NCBI GenBank assembly: GCA_036426205.1
Contig: CM071568.1
Coordinates: forward strand, 225,658,239 to 225,722,238
Direction: 5' to 3'
DNA length: 64,000 nucleotides
From: Ascaphus truei
Lineage: Eukaryota > Chordata > Amphibia > Anura > Ascaphidae
Below the pieces are notes generated by a model. The model was not told where the DNA came from and searched no databases. It saw only the letters and a list, made by a program, of their open reading frames with translations. How positions within the stretch are numbered: the first letter of the stretch is position 1; every line of letters starts with the position of its first letter. This document shows, piece by piece, positions 9,657 to 20,440 of the stretch. The position numbers were made by a program, and so were the translations under genes.

Positions 9657-11188
9657 TCAATCCTCTGCATCTTGTATGTATGTATGTATGTCTTTATTTG
9701 TATAAGCGCCATAAAATGTACATAGCGCTTCACATAGTAATACATGTCATATAAATAACAATATAAATAAACATCTTGGGAATAAGTGCTTCAGACTACT
9801 GTAAAAGTAACATTAAGGGAAGGAGTCCCTGCTCCGAGGAGCTTACAATCTATTGGTAGGTAGGAGAAACGTACAGAGACAGTAGGAGGGAATACTAGTA
9901 AGTGCGTCTGCAGGGGGCCAGCTTTGTGTCATGTGTCCATGATTATCCATGTCTACTCATATCGCTTCTTTAAGCAAGATGTGTCTTAAGTGGGTCTTAA
10001 GGTGATAGCGAGGGGGCTAGTCGGGTATTGAGGGAAGAGCATTCCAGAGGTGGGGCAGAAAGTGAGAAAGGTTTAAGGTGCGGGAGAGAGCTTTAGATAC
10101 AAAGGGGGTAGAAAGAAGACATCCTTGAGAAGAACGCAAGATTCGTGATGGTGCATAGCGAGAAATTAGGGCTGAGATGTAATGAGGGGCCAGAAGAATG
10201 TAAAGCTTTAAAGTGAGCAGTAGAATTGAGTTGTAGATACGCGATTTATCGGAAGCCAGAGAGGGATTTCAGCAGGGGAGACGCTGAAGACAGATTTAGG
10301 AAAGAGTAAGTGATTCTGGCAGCAGTATTTAAGGATAGATTGTAGGGGAGACAGGTGAGAGGTAGGAAGGCCGGACAGCAGGAGGTTGCAGTAATCGAGA
10401 CGTGAGAGAATGAGGGCCTGAGTCAGAGTTTTAGCAGTTGAGTAACAGAGGAAAGGGCGTATCTTTGTGATATTGCGGAGGAAAAAGCGACAAGTTTTAG
10501 AAACGTTTTGAATATGAGAGGAGAATGAGAGAGAGGAATCAAGTGTGACCCCTAGGCAGCGTGCTTGGGCTACTGGGTGAATGATCGTATTTCCAATAGC
10601 AATGTGGAAGGATGTAGTAGGGCCAGGTTTGGGAGGTAGTATAAGGAGCTCTGTTTTTGCCATGTTAAGTTTCAGTCGGCGGATGGCCATCCAGGATGAT
10701 ATTCCAGAGAGGCATTCAGAAACTTTGGTCTGTATAGCAGGTGTAAGGTCAGGGGTTGAAAGGTAAATTTGTGTGTCGTCAGCATAGAGGTGATATTTAA
10801 ACCCAAAAGATGTGATTAGGTCACCTAGAGAGAGTGTGTAGAGAGAAAAGAGAAGGGGTCCCAGGACAGAGCCCTGGGGTACCCCCACAGAGAGATCAAT
10901 AGAGGAGGAGGAGATGTTAGCAAAAGAGACACTGAAGGTACGATGGGAGAGGTAAGAGGAGATCCAGGATAAAGCTTTGTTCCGAATACCAAGAGTATGG
11001 AGAATGTGAAGGAGAAGAGGGTGGTCCACAGTGTCGAATGCTGCAGAGAGGTCGAGTAATATGAGCAGAGTGTAATGACCTCTGTCTTTGGCAGTGTGGA
11101 GGTCGTCAGTTATTTTAGTGAGGGCTGTTTCAGTAGAGTGAGCAGTGCGGAAGCCAGATTGTAGAGGGTCTAGTACAGAAACGGAAGA
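9657..11188 (-). mobile_element. 5'-truncated L2 LINE inserted in L1 copy A
   Basis: The 3' end (left) is a TATG microsatellite preceded on the sense strand by AGCGCTATGTACATTTTATGGCGC-like sequence, typical of L2 3' ends. The same tail occurs in the L2 copies near 58550 and 61340. The right end is truncated within the reverse transcriptase. Its position splits the L1 coding end from the L1 3' UTR, so it inserted after the L1. Confidence 0.8.
10030..11188 (-). pseudogene. L2 reverse transcriptase C-terminal part
   Basis: An open stretch of 273 residues (11029-10208) carries the L2-clade reverse transcriptase motifs: [10 protein letters not shown] at residues 49-58 and the catalytic YADD at 82-85. 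Upstream, without a start codon, the frame continues to about 11180 with [11 protein letters not shown] and an [14 protein letters not shown] motif A. Downstream, after a frameshift, about 10150-10030 reads ISRYAPSRILRSSQGC and LPHLWNALP, the conserved C-terminal segment also seen at 58080-58230. It makes cDNA by target-primed reverse transcription in intact elements. This copy lacks the endonuclease and is dead. Confidence 0.9.
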
Positions 11189-11199
11189 AGTTTAAGTGG

Positions 11200-12445
11200 G
11201 GGGAGTACCTAGGAAGAGCAAATACTATTGCCCAGTCCTCGTTGTTCATTAATCATTAAGCCACAGGGCCCACGTTTTATAGAATCGATCAGTGGAATGT
11301 TTGAGGAATGCAGTGAGCTTTTCCATCAACATTACGCTGTCAATCCTTCTTTCTACCATTAGTCTGGATGGGGAATTGGGCTTTTCCAGGCAGCAGCTAT
11401 TGAGCATCTGGCAGCTGTTAAGATATGGGAGACCAGGCGTCTCATTGTATGATTCACATCCTCTATTGGTTTCACCAGTAAACAGGTCAGTGGGTATAGA
11501 GGGATCTCTAGACCAGTTATGGAGTCGATGATTTCCTGAATAGTAGTCCAATATGTTTGTATAATTGGGCAGTTCCACCAGATGTGGACCATATCTCCGA
11601 TCAGCCCACAGCCCCTCCAACACTGGTCAGAGGTTTCGGGGTAAATCTGTTTGAGCCTGTTTGGGGTGAGGTACCACTGGTATACAATTGTATATATGTT
11701 TTTTTTGGTTACAGTATACATGGATGTTTTAGCCGCATTTTCCCAGATATTACCCCAATCCTCTCTATCAATCTCCATACCTAGGTCACTGGCCCACTTT
11801 GTCCTATAGTTATGATCTGGAGTGTTTCCTGCTGCCTCGATCCCTGCATATATTTTTGTTATTAAACCTTTCTGATAGGTACCTTTTTGCATAGTAGTAC
11901 AAAATTGGATAGTTCTGAGAAATCCAGTTAATTTGTGGAGAAAATATCAAATTTGAATATATTTGAGCGTAGATACTGTATGTCTGGGGAGTTGGATTCA
12001 GTACACAGTTCCCGATAACTCAGTATTTTACCTTTATGGAATAAATCTCCAATATTTGTTATGTTGTTATTTTTAAATATATCAAAACAATTTGTATCAC
12101 AGCCTGGTGGAAACTCTGGGTTATGAAAGATTGGTGTAAGTTGGGAGATTCCCGATGAAAGTTTGTATTTTAATTTAGCTCTGGTCCACATATTTAATGT
12201 CAAATTCATTGGCCCCGGGACCAGGGGTTTCCTATAAGACCCCTTTTTCTCCTCTACCGAAAGTGAGAGTGGCAGTGGGGGGCGGGGGGGTCTTTTGAAA
12301 ATTGGGTCTCTATATCTACCAAGCAGGTTTGACTCGGGTTAGTATTCCAGACCACTACTTATGTTAACTGGGTCGCTTGGTAGTAACGTATCAAATCCGG
12401 GACACCCAGTTCCCCTCTATATAGAATGGCTATTTAAAGCAGAAG
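11200..12445 (-). pseudogene. L1 ORF2 C-terminal fragment (copy A)
   Basis: Minus-strand translation gives the C-terminal third of an L1 ORF2: GVPDLIRYYQATQL near 12400, then a long open stretch 11892-11359. The latter includes YQWYLTPNRL and the L1 C-terminal cysteine motif C-x3-C-x7-H-x4-C (CWRGCGLIGDMVHIWWNC). It ends TWALWLND just before a stop near 11250. At least two frame breaks occur. The N-terminal side is interrupted at about 12446 by a hammerhead-motif element. Confidence 0.85.
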
Positions 12446-12672
12446 TCTCTGTCCCTTGATGAAGAGCAGCTAGCCACATGTATCGTGTTGGGTACAGAGT
12501 GAGGAGTCTTTGGAGGAGGATCCAACAGCCACCGCAGAGGAAGGAGTGACCAGAGGCGACAGCATGGGAATACAGCCCAAGCAGCTCGATGCCGTCTGGT
12601 ATCCGATCACTGGAGTAGTTCCTGTGAGAGGTCCCAGAAATTGTGATGGGCAACATTGATTCAAATATTCTG
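12446..12672. mobile_element. element with hammerhead-like hairpin (copy B)
   Basis: It begins with a degenerate TTGATGA...GTGTTGGG hairpin flanked by CTGTCCC/GGG-T-ACAG, and ends in TCCCAGAAATTGTGAT, GATTCAAATATTCTGTTAATGC. The same tail is found at 13680-13770. It interrupts the L1 ORF2 fragment to its left. Exact ends and class are uncertain. Confidence 0.45.
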
Positions 12673-13067
12673 TTAATGCTTATTATTTTGGAAGAGCAAA
12701 AAAGATATACGGAAATAAAACAGTGAAATTACAAATATAAAGTGAATAGAAATACAAATCCTGCAGGTGATGCAGCTCTCAGATGACGGTCTCCCAGTCC
12801 GTACAAGCAGAACGTTTTTAGGGTTGCTGAGGCCCAAAAACACCCTCAGGTAAACCGTGCTTCAATAGAATGGTGGGATAATGGAGTTGATAGATACACG
12901 TCCCCCAACTTGTGTCGGTCTCTCCAATGTTTAAATTGACAGAAATCCTGATAAAAATGATAGAGAAAAATGGACAGTATGAACTATTTAATAATAATGC
13001 AGCAAAAATGAGAAGGAGCAATTCAGTTAGTAAAAACACTGACTGATAACAACAACACTGAGTTTCA
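12673..13067. other. no gene seen; probably repeat-derived
   Basis: AT-rich sequence between two copies of the hammerhead-motif element. No protein motif was recognised. It may be the body of that element. Confidence 0.35.
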
Positions 13068-13293
13068 AGTAGGGGAACCTGGTTCAATTCCCAATGTCAG
13101 TGCCTTGAGACTTTGGGCAAGTCACTTTATCTTTCTGTGCCTCAGGCACCAAAACATAGATTGTAAGCTTTATGGGGCAGGGACTGTCTGTAACAATCCT
13201 GTGTGCTGCGTACCGCGCACTATACTGTAATTGTAAAGCGCTTTGAGTCCCATTGGGAGAAAAGCACTATATGAAATAAAGTTATTATTAAAA
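13068..13293 (+). mobile_element. MIR-like tRNA-derived SINE
   Basis: GGTTCAATTCCC (13081-13092) matches an RNA polymerase III B box. Next comes the MIR core CTTTGGGCAAGTCACTTTAT and CTGTGCCTCAGG. The 3' part, TTGTAAAGCGCTTTGAG and ACTATATGAAATAAA, resembles an L2-type tail, consistent with mobilisation by L2 machinery (known of MIR-type SINEs). The A box is not clear, so the 5' end may be truncated or diverged. Confidence 0.8.
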
Positions 13294-13794
13294 GACATGA
13301 AACACAGGATATATGATTCAAACAGTGTGTGTTTTTTGCACCAGGTCACCCACGCATATCAAGGAAGCAATCCAGAGCTCAGCTGCTCCTGCGGCAAACG
13401 GCTCTTAGGCTCTGCAGTTCTCCTCACAACCAGCTGGTGTCTGGTACGTCGCCGGTACATGCTGTGCTGGACTCCGGTGCACCGTCTCAGCTGGATCAGT
13501 CGGATTTCAACGAGTCGCTTGCCCGCAAGGTGGAGTGATGATACAATCCAAAAAATGTGCAGAGCTGCAGCCAAACGAACTGCAATCTCGCACCTGCACA
13601 CTCACTGGATGTAAGGGAATTAACCCTACGCGTTTGACCATTCCAACAGCTTCCTCGGGGGTTTGGCACAGCTCGAGCGACTCAGTGCCGCCTAGTATCC
13701 GATCATTGGTATAGTTTCTGCGAGAGGTCCCAGAAATTGTGATTGATTCAAATATTCTGTTAGTGCATATTGTTTCAAATATATGCAATTTTCA
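13294..13794. mobile_element. element with hammerhead-like hairpin (copy C)
   Basis: On the minus strand CCGAGGA, a weak stem, CAAACGCGTA and flanking AACCC/GGGTT lie at 13663-13622. To the right, 13680-13770 repeats the tail of copy B (CCCAGAAATTGTGAT, GATTCAAATATTCTGTTA). The body to the left is GC-richer than its surroundings. Boundaries are approximate. Confidence 0.45.
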
Positions 13795-14470
13795 GTAAAA
13801 TTACTATTCTGTCTGGGCTTCTCTTTATTTGCTACAGTATTTCCTTTTTAAAATGTAAGAAAAGTGATTATACAACAAGCTTCTTACATGCAGCTGCCAG
13901 GAAATATGACTGCAGTGTGTCATACATTCATAACAACGCTATCTTTGTGTTGCTACTGATCCCACAATATCTAGCAAGTGTTACTGGCCCTTTGTAAGTT
14001 AGGAAGCTCGCGATATATCTCTACATTTCAAGAAAAGCAGCTTGAAATGTGTTGTCTGTAAATGATCTTTAACAACCAATTTGCTCTCAGCTATACTAGA
14101 TTTACTGTATTAGTGGTTTCATGCCTTCAACATGTCACTGATTAGACACTGTCAAAATGTCGTCACCTCAAAGGTAGGCCCAGATATAACATCATCGGAT
14201 TGTAATTTCCTCTGCGTCATACTGTAGGTCTGTCTGCTGCCCTCCTGTTGTAAACAAGGGCCAAGCCTTAATGAGTCAGACATCCCATACTGTACACGTT
14301 CTGGCATACAATTCATGTATGAACCACCCTGTAAATGTAATGTGGTTTATCCATGTTAACACATGCTTATATGAATCAGTGTTACATATTTGTGTATTGC
14401 AGTATTCCGTACATGCGCACATGCATATTAGGCATTAGCTCTCTGCATAGTTTAAAACATTTCAATGCAT
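13795..14470. other. no gene seen
   Basis: AT-rich sequence with no recognised element or coding signal. Confidence 0.5.
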
Positions 14471-14690
14471 TACCCTGGTCTTTGGCCTTGGTAAAAAAAG
14501 GGGCTAGGCAATCATCCATTAGCAACTCTTGCTATAAGATACTGCCATTAGGACACTTTGGTCCTAGATTGTCCCTTTTATTACCTGTTACAATGGTTAA
14601 CTTGAAAAAGGTGGACCAAGTAAAATTATTGGGTTTCCTGGAGCACCCCAGGGTTCAATGGAAAAAAGGCTGAAAACCACTGGATTAAGA
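14471..14690. mobile_element. possible hAT-like element end
   Basis: The right end GGTTCAATGG...GGCTGAAAACCACTGG reads on the minus strand as CCAGTGGTTTTCAGCC. This resembles the CAGTGGTTTTCAACC-type terminal repeats of hAT elements. The left end was not found. Confidence 0.35.
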
Positions 14691-14964
14691 CATTGGAGAT
14701 TGTAATCATATCATAATGCCTGTACATTAGAAATGAGTATCACAGAGTTGGAGCTATTCATGAAGATGTGGGAAATATAAGATTTGTACATAAAGCAATG
14801 CATAATTCAGTGTGATGACAATCAGAAATGTCCTGTGCAGGACGCATGTGCCCTTTAAACTTAGAATAAAAAATGAAACTAGACAGTAGTATATGAAAAT
14901 AGTGGTAAAGGCCACATCTTTATTAATTTAACATTAATCTTTAATAATCAAACATAAACAAACT

Positions 14965-15655
14965 TTAGCCTTCCGGCCATAAGGTAAACAACGATATATG
15001 AATATCGTACCAAATACTTCTCGGCCTCCAAGCCAAGAGATTACATTTATCACACCAAAGCTTTAACATAGCCGCCACCCCGAAGCCATTTGAAACATCA
15101 AATTGGCTTCGTAGCCCCCATAAGTAGAAGACGCCTATCAATACTTCCTTGTAAACCATATTAAAAATGTCCAGACCAAAAGTCCAATAAATTAATGGAA
15201 TCATTCCTGTGAAGCCCTCTACCACCATTCTCCAAATCCATTTGATCTGATTTAACAAAACAGAAATAGCCATATTTAGCTTTCTGCTACATCTCTCTCT
15301 CAAGGTTTTAAATTCGTAAAAAAAAAAAATATCCAATTCAAATGTCTAAGAAATTGCAAAACGCCTGAGACATCTGCGCCACATCTCTTTTAATTTGATG
15401 CATTAACGCCAACATCTGCATATTCACCAAAACATTCTCACCCGCATGAATGACCGATATCCGGATATCTAAACCTATGCTTTTTGGCCAGTGACCAAAG
15501 GAGAATTTCACTCCATCTTAAACCTTTACGGCTCAAACAAACAATAGTACTTCAGTCCTCCAAACCCAGATGGAGCTATAAGGACTAATTAGGGCTCATT
15601 TACTCGCCCATTGCACAAAGGAATGTTCCAAGATCCAGATGACTTTCTTAATAAT
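14965..15655 (-). pseudogene. hydrolase-like C-terminal region of the Ngaro element
   Basis: After the recombinase, the minus strand encodes IWILEHSFVQWAS (about 15650-15612) and VIHAGENVLV (about 15460-15430). These match the two conserved blocks (G-H/D-S and H-x-G-x-N-D-like) of SGNH-type hydrolase regions found downstream of the recombinase in Ngaro-type elements. A later open stretch (15336-14965) ends RSIWYDIHISLFTLWPEG. The Gly of GHS and the Asp of GND are replaced (E and V), so catalysis is unlikely. The function of this domain in the element is not established. Confidence 0.6.
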
Positions 15656-15748
15656 ACCTGTTCCCCTAAACCCAATCTCGCTACCACGATCACTGCCCCT
15701 ATTCTAAAAGAATGTGAACCATAATCCGCAGCATTAAATAAACCTTAA

Positions 15749-16121
15749 GGCCTGGGACATAGTAGTGTGAGCAAGGCTGAGCCGTGCTGAGCCGCGCTCA
15801 CACTCGGCACTGAGCCCCCCGGCAGCCGCAATGAGAGCGGCTTTAGCAGGGGCTCGCGCACGCGTCCGCATGCTTGGGGAAGCGTGTGTCTCAAGAAGTT
15901 TTCAAATTTGAGCGCTCGCCAGAGCGCAGGGCCGGTCACGTGAGCGGTTCACCCAATGAGAGCGAACCAGCTCCGTGACGTCACTGGCCCGCCCCCAGAC
16001 CCGCCCCCAGACCCGCAACCGACATGCCAACGGACGGCGCGCTGTGTAAGGCCAGGCAAAGCACTGCTTTCCCTGAGCCTCAGCGCGCCTCCGCACTGAT
16101 AAAATCACTATGTCCCAGGCC
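15749..16121. mobile_element. Harbinger-like MITE with TAA target duplication
   Basis: The ends are GGCCTGGGACATAGT and its inverse at the right (ACTATGTCCCAGGCC). TAA flanks both sides (15746-15748 and 16122-16124). A 3-bp TWA duplication is the PIF/Harbinger hallmark. The 373-bp interior is GC- and CpG-rich and noncoding, with a tandem GACCCGCCCCCA. It sits inside the recombinase gene of the Ngaro element and is therefore younger. Confidence 0.8.
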
Positions 16122-16500
16122 TAATAAACATACTGTACAGTAACTTGAAATTTGTAATAAATTGAAATTTTGATAAACAAATATAATTTTCATGAGTCAA
16201 AACATGTAGGCTTTAAATTTAAATATAAAACTCAAAGTAGACACAGGACAAATAGGCTTATCGTTGAAACCAAATAAACAGTTACAGTGACCCTTTCCCA
16301 ACTGGTCAGTTTTAGACTGATTAGTAAACAACCTAATTTCATTATCCAAAATAAAAAGCTCTTCAAATCTTAAACCCCCTACAACTGTCTTATTCGGAGC
16401 TACCAACTCACTTATCCTAAAAGCGCCAACCAAACATACAAAGGATGACTTAAATAAAATGACTTCATAGGCTAAAAACATAGCATTTCTAACAAAGATA

Positions 16501-16660
16501 ACTATTATTTTTATTTATTTATTTATAAAATATTTTACCAGGAAGTAATCCATTGAGAGTTACCTCTCGTTTTCAAGTATGTCCTGGGCATAGAGTAAAA
16601 CAAAATAATACATGGTTACAAATACAGTTACATAAATGAACAATGCTAAATCCAGGTGTA
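16501..16660 (-). mobile_element. LINE 3'-end fragment
   Basis: (TTTA)n followed by AAAATATTTTACCAGGAAG and GTTTTCAAGTATGTCCTGGGC. On the minus strand this is a LINE-type 3' end finishing in an AAAT microsatellite. It interrupts the recombinase reading of the Ngaro element. The clade is uncertain (CR1/L2-like). Confidence 0.5.
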
Positions 16661-16877
16661 ACTGGCTTCCTATTATCCATAACAAAACTACCTCTTTTAT
16701 AACCTTTCACAACTTGTTTAATTTAAAAACAAAAAACTTGGATGAATCTAGAAAACCATGTAACTCAAGAAAAAAGGAAATACCTGCTAAATAGTTCGTT
16801 AGAGAAGAATGTTATTCTGAACCTTATTCAAAAACAAAAAATCCTTACCGGTGAATTTTTTACTGTTCAAAAACAAG

Positions 16878-17153
16878 AAGTAGAAAAAACGCCAAGCCAG
16901 AAGGCGGGGGAACGGTACCAATTGTGGGTAGAGGCGTGACTCCATACCCGTTTATTACTAGGAATTGGGACATTTGCAGCCACAGTACTATGGTTCAGAG
17001 ACATGGGTCTGCACCTATTCCACCCCCGCACTTACCTCCATACTAGGCTTATAACTCCATTACATGCTCCGCTATATACCTTTATCACGTATACCTATTC
17101 ATATTGCCAGAAGCTATTCGGTTTGCCCTGGAGTCACAGACGGATTCTTCTAC
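16878..17153. mobile_element. 276-bp insertion with 15-bp target duplication
   Basis: CTGTTCAAAAACAAG is present exactly at 16863-16877 and 17154-17168. Between the copies lies moderately GC-rich sequence that does not continue the flanking Ngaro reading. The long exact duplication indicates a retrotransposed or SINE-like insertion. I do not recognise the family. Confidence 0.7.
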
Positions 17154-17168
17154 CTGTTCAAAAACAAG

Positions 17169-17434
17169 CGCTATTCCTTCTAAGTTGTACAATATAAAGA
17201 CCAAGTAGAAGGTGCCAAAGAGCTTTTGACCAAAATCCCAGTAATATTACCAGATATCAAAGAAATAAAGCGGTAAGCAAAACCCTCCTTGTCCGCCTCC
17301 ACAAGCACACGATGGAACAACTTCCACTGCGAACGAGATAATAAATCCGCAATGTTATCAATGGCATGAACAGGTTTTGCCTTAAATAAAATATTATTTT
17401 GCAACCCTCTCAAAACTAAATGTTTTAAAACTTG
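17169..17434 (-). pseudogene. Ngaro RNase H-recombinase junction
   Basis: The minus strand encodes VLKHLVLRGLQNN, then VHAIDNIADLLSRSQWKLF, the conserved end of the RNase H region, and SSLAPSTWSLY, the N-terminal signature of this recombinase family. The reading is broken on the right by the LTR-like insertion at 17435. Across it the frame would resume directly into the RNase H at 19300. Confidence 0.85.
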
Positions 17435-19295
17435 TGTAACGGGTTTCCTCCCCCCCAATCGCAGATTATACTGTGGATGCGGAGAAACATACGGTGTTAC
17501 CATAGGTGTGGTGCGTTACCTGTTGGCTCACAGGAGGGCTGAGCTTCCGCCACGGGGAACCTGGGGCAATATATACTAGGGGTAACCACTTACTCAATTC
17601 AGCGCCTCCACCTGCGATGGCTCGCACCATAGGGGGAGTGGTTCCTCGCAGGACACATACAAATAATCAATACTCACACACAGTGATATATATTAACTAA
17701 TACCATTTACTGGGAACAGCATATAACACAAGACCATGCAAACATATCAGAACAGGTGTCCCTCTCACGAGGAGACACTTACTGCGACGTCCCGCAGGAT
17801 GCTTCCCCAACACCAGGTGATCCCACCCAGTGTCCAAAGAACCCCACCCAATGTCCCGCACTCTTGCAGAGAGAGGCAATGGGTGACTGCGCAGTCACTA
17901 TTACACTAAGGACCCGTTGGTGCACTTATGACTGTATAGTACCTGCCGAGCACTCCGGTGCTCGGATCAGCAACAACTTCACAAAGGATCCGTCGTAGGA
18001 TGACGTCATCTGATCCCCAACCGGACTCTTTGCACGCGAACCGCCAGGGGCGATCCCAACCTGGAAACAGTCTCTGAGGACCCCAACTTGGATCCGAACC
18101 TCTTAGCAGGAACCGCAGCGTCCGCTGTGTCCCTATCTAATCTACCCTACTGTGGCAGGATCCCTAACATAGGGCCTGTCCCTGTCGCACTACAAACTGG
18201 GGGGTGAGAACCTATCTGGGACCTAAGGGGTTAATAACCTACTCCGGTCCCCTTACTCTTCCCGGTTCTACTCTACCTCTGCAACTAACCTCCGCAGTCC
18301 TGAATAACTAATCACTAGCACTCGCAGCACTAGCCGTAACGCGTTGCAATCTACTGGGTGTGTACAGCGACTTAGCTGCACGCTAAACCCTATGCATTCT
18401 TGTCAGGCCTCACAGCACTGTCAGCCGTGATCCTGACAAGACAGCACACTCTCGCAGTAAGGGCAGCGTCCCTATCTTGGGCCTCCCTCAGCACTTACCC
18501 ACTAACCTAGTGGGGAGTTGGGGCCTACCTGGGGTGTGGGTACCTATGTGGGTGCAGGAGCTGCACTCGCTCCCCACACCCTTCCTTCCCTCACAGCTCC
18601 CTGACTCCAACTGACAGACCTGAGTGACAGGGTCCCTAACCTAGGGCAGTCCCTGGCAACATTCTAATGGGGTGACTCAGAGCTATCTCGGGCCCTGGGG
18701 GTGCTGGCCTAGTACAGGGAGTCCCTGACTCCTGTATCCTACCTCCTTCTCTGGGCTGCTCCTGGCTCTGACTGCCTAACGTGGGCTCAGCGCGCGAATT
18801 GTATCCACTTGCTTGCCTGGAGATCCTAAGCCCTATTGGCTCCCTGGCATCACATGGGGCGCGCAGAGGCTCCTGGGATCTGTAGTCCCTGCTCAGACCC
18901 TTCCCTAATAGGCTAGGGCTTCGCTGGCTTATCTGGCTCTCTTCTGCGCATGCGCGATCTATCTGGGGCTGCCTCACTGTCTCCCTGCCTAGCCTCACGC
19001 TCGCGCGACTTTTCCCTGGCTCTGGGGTCCTCCCTGCGCATGCGCGATCACTGCGCATGCGCGAGCTAAGGGGCAATGGTGGCGCCCTCGCAGCCCGGCT
19101 CCGGGAGCGCCGGGATCCCTGTGACGCACGTGCGGCCTTGGCAACCGGCCGCACGCGTCCCTGGCAACCCCCGATCCGGGACCTGACCGCCCTCACCTCT
19201 GCGATCGCCGGGTGGAGCCGCCATTGGACTCGGCGGCCACCGCGATCGGCAACCAGGTGAGGGGGGTGCTGACAGGCTGGGGAGACCTGGCTACA
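17435..19295. mobile_element. 1.86-kb LTR-like element inserted in Ngaro RNase H
   Basis: It begins TGTAACGGG and ends GGCTACA, with CTTG on both sides (17431-17434 and 19296-19299; ACTTG if one terminal A is shared). TG...CA ends and a 4-5 bp duplication fit a solo LTR of a Gypsy-like element or a compact non-autonomous element. Read on minus it starts TGTAGCCAGG and ends CCCGTTACA. No protein is encoded. The right half (18780-19260) is CpG-rich with repeated GCGCATGCGC words, a possible promoter region. Confidence 0.75.
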
Positions 19296-20440
19296 CTTGA
19301 ATCACGGAAGGACATAGAAGCAGAAACCTTATTAATAGCAAAAACAACGCCCAAATTATCGGAACAAAAAAAATTATTATTTTATTTAATAAATCGCACC
19401 AAATATCTACAGCCACAACTATTGGAAACAACTCCAAAAGCACTAAGTCAAACCCTTTTCCACCCAAAATTTAGGCCAATGCCCATGCAAAAAAGGCCCA
19501 AATCCTATGGTGCTAGCCACATCTGTAAATAGCTCGGTGGCAATTAGCAATCAAATCCTCCTGCATACAGGAATGACCATTAAATATCTTTACAATACCT
19601 ACCAAGCTAACAAATCCTCTTTAAACTCTTTCGATAATCTAATGTGAAGATGCGGAAGCTTAACACCTGCTGAAGCCGCTGCTAGCCACCTAGCAAATAT
19701 CCTTCCCATAGCATAATCCTACATGCAAAATATAAATGCTCAATTAAAGGCTGTAACTGTTTCAATCAAACTTTTGTTTACTGATAAGGCTGACTGAAAT
19801 AACATGTAATTTCCTAACATTCTCAATCGGAAAATTAAAAAAACCTTTGTCAATTTCAATACCTGAAAAGATCATTTCCACGACCGGGCCTAAAGTTTTT
19901 TTCCCGCCCAAAGTTACTCCAAACCTATTTGCTAACCATTCAAAAGATTTTAATAACCTAAAACAAATATCACTCTTGGCAGGACCAACAGATAAGAATT
20001 CGTCCCAAATAGTGTGATACAAATTTTGTATTTGTCTCAAAGCAAACTATTTATTCTAGGAATGAAGAAAATATGTTTTAAAAAAAAAAACAAGATAAGG
20101 AGCAACCCATAGGCAAACATTAATAAAATAAATAAAAACAGTCAAACTGAAAGCATAAAGGAGGAATAAATAACAATCTAAATACAGCCTCACTATGGGC
20201 TTTGGCTAAAGAGCACCTTCTACACATTCTCTAATCAAACAGCCTGTTCAAAAGTTGTGTATGACACATGACAAATAACTTTATCAATACCATCGTTAAC
20301 CGACAAGCCACTTGGATAAGACAAATTGTTAATTAAGCAAAGTACCAGATTCCTTTTTAGGTACCACAGCTAACGGGGACGCTTTAGAAATGTTAAAATG
20401 CATCTCCAAAAACGGACCTGCAATTAATTCCAGCAATAAA
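19296..20440 (-). pseudogene. Ngaro/DIRS reverse transcriptase and RNase H
   Basis: Minus strand, with frameshifts: SPLAVVPKKESG near 20360; AKAHSEAVFRL (motif A region) near 20200; LPMGCSLSC (20120-20090), diagnostic for this clade; then an open stretch 20040-19762 with DEFLSVGPAKSDICFRLL, where the usual DD of the catalytic motif is DE; and LGPVVEMIFSGIEID. RNase H follows, with FFCSDNLGVVFAINK at about 19372-19325. Stops every few dozen residues show it is inactive. Confidence 0.85.

Larger units (their letters stand above)
15660..16870 (-). pseudogene. tyrosine recombinase of the Ngaro/DIRS element
   Basis: In pieces on the minus strand: LAGISFFLELHGF (about 16810-16770), then GAFRISELVAPNKTVVGG, which carries the first catalytic arginine in an open stretch 16481-16197. 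SKTDQLGKGH follows, and after a MITE insertion SHSFRIGA (about 15718-15695) supplies the H-x-x-R pair. In intact elements the recombinase integrates circular cDNA without an endonuclease. The catalytic tyrosine was not located. The gene is broken by two insertions and several stops. Confidence 0.8.

Noticed and set aside
13081..13092. B box as evidence for a tRNA gene
   Set aside because: It is followed by a MIR core and LINE-like tail, not by acceptor and T stems; a SINE.
18636..19196. 186-residue Arg-rich open frame on minus
   Set aside because: Lies inside the noncoding LTR-like insertion in a CpG-rich region; no known domain.
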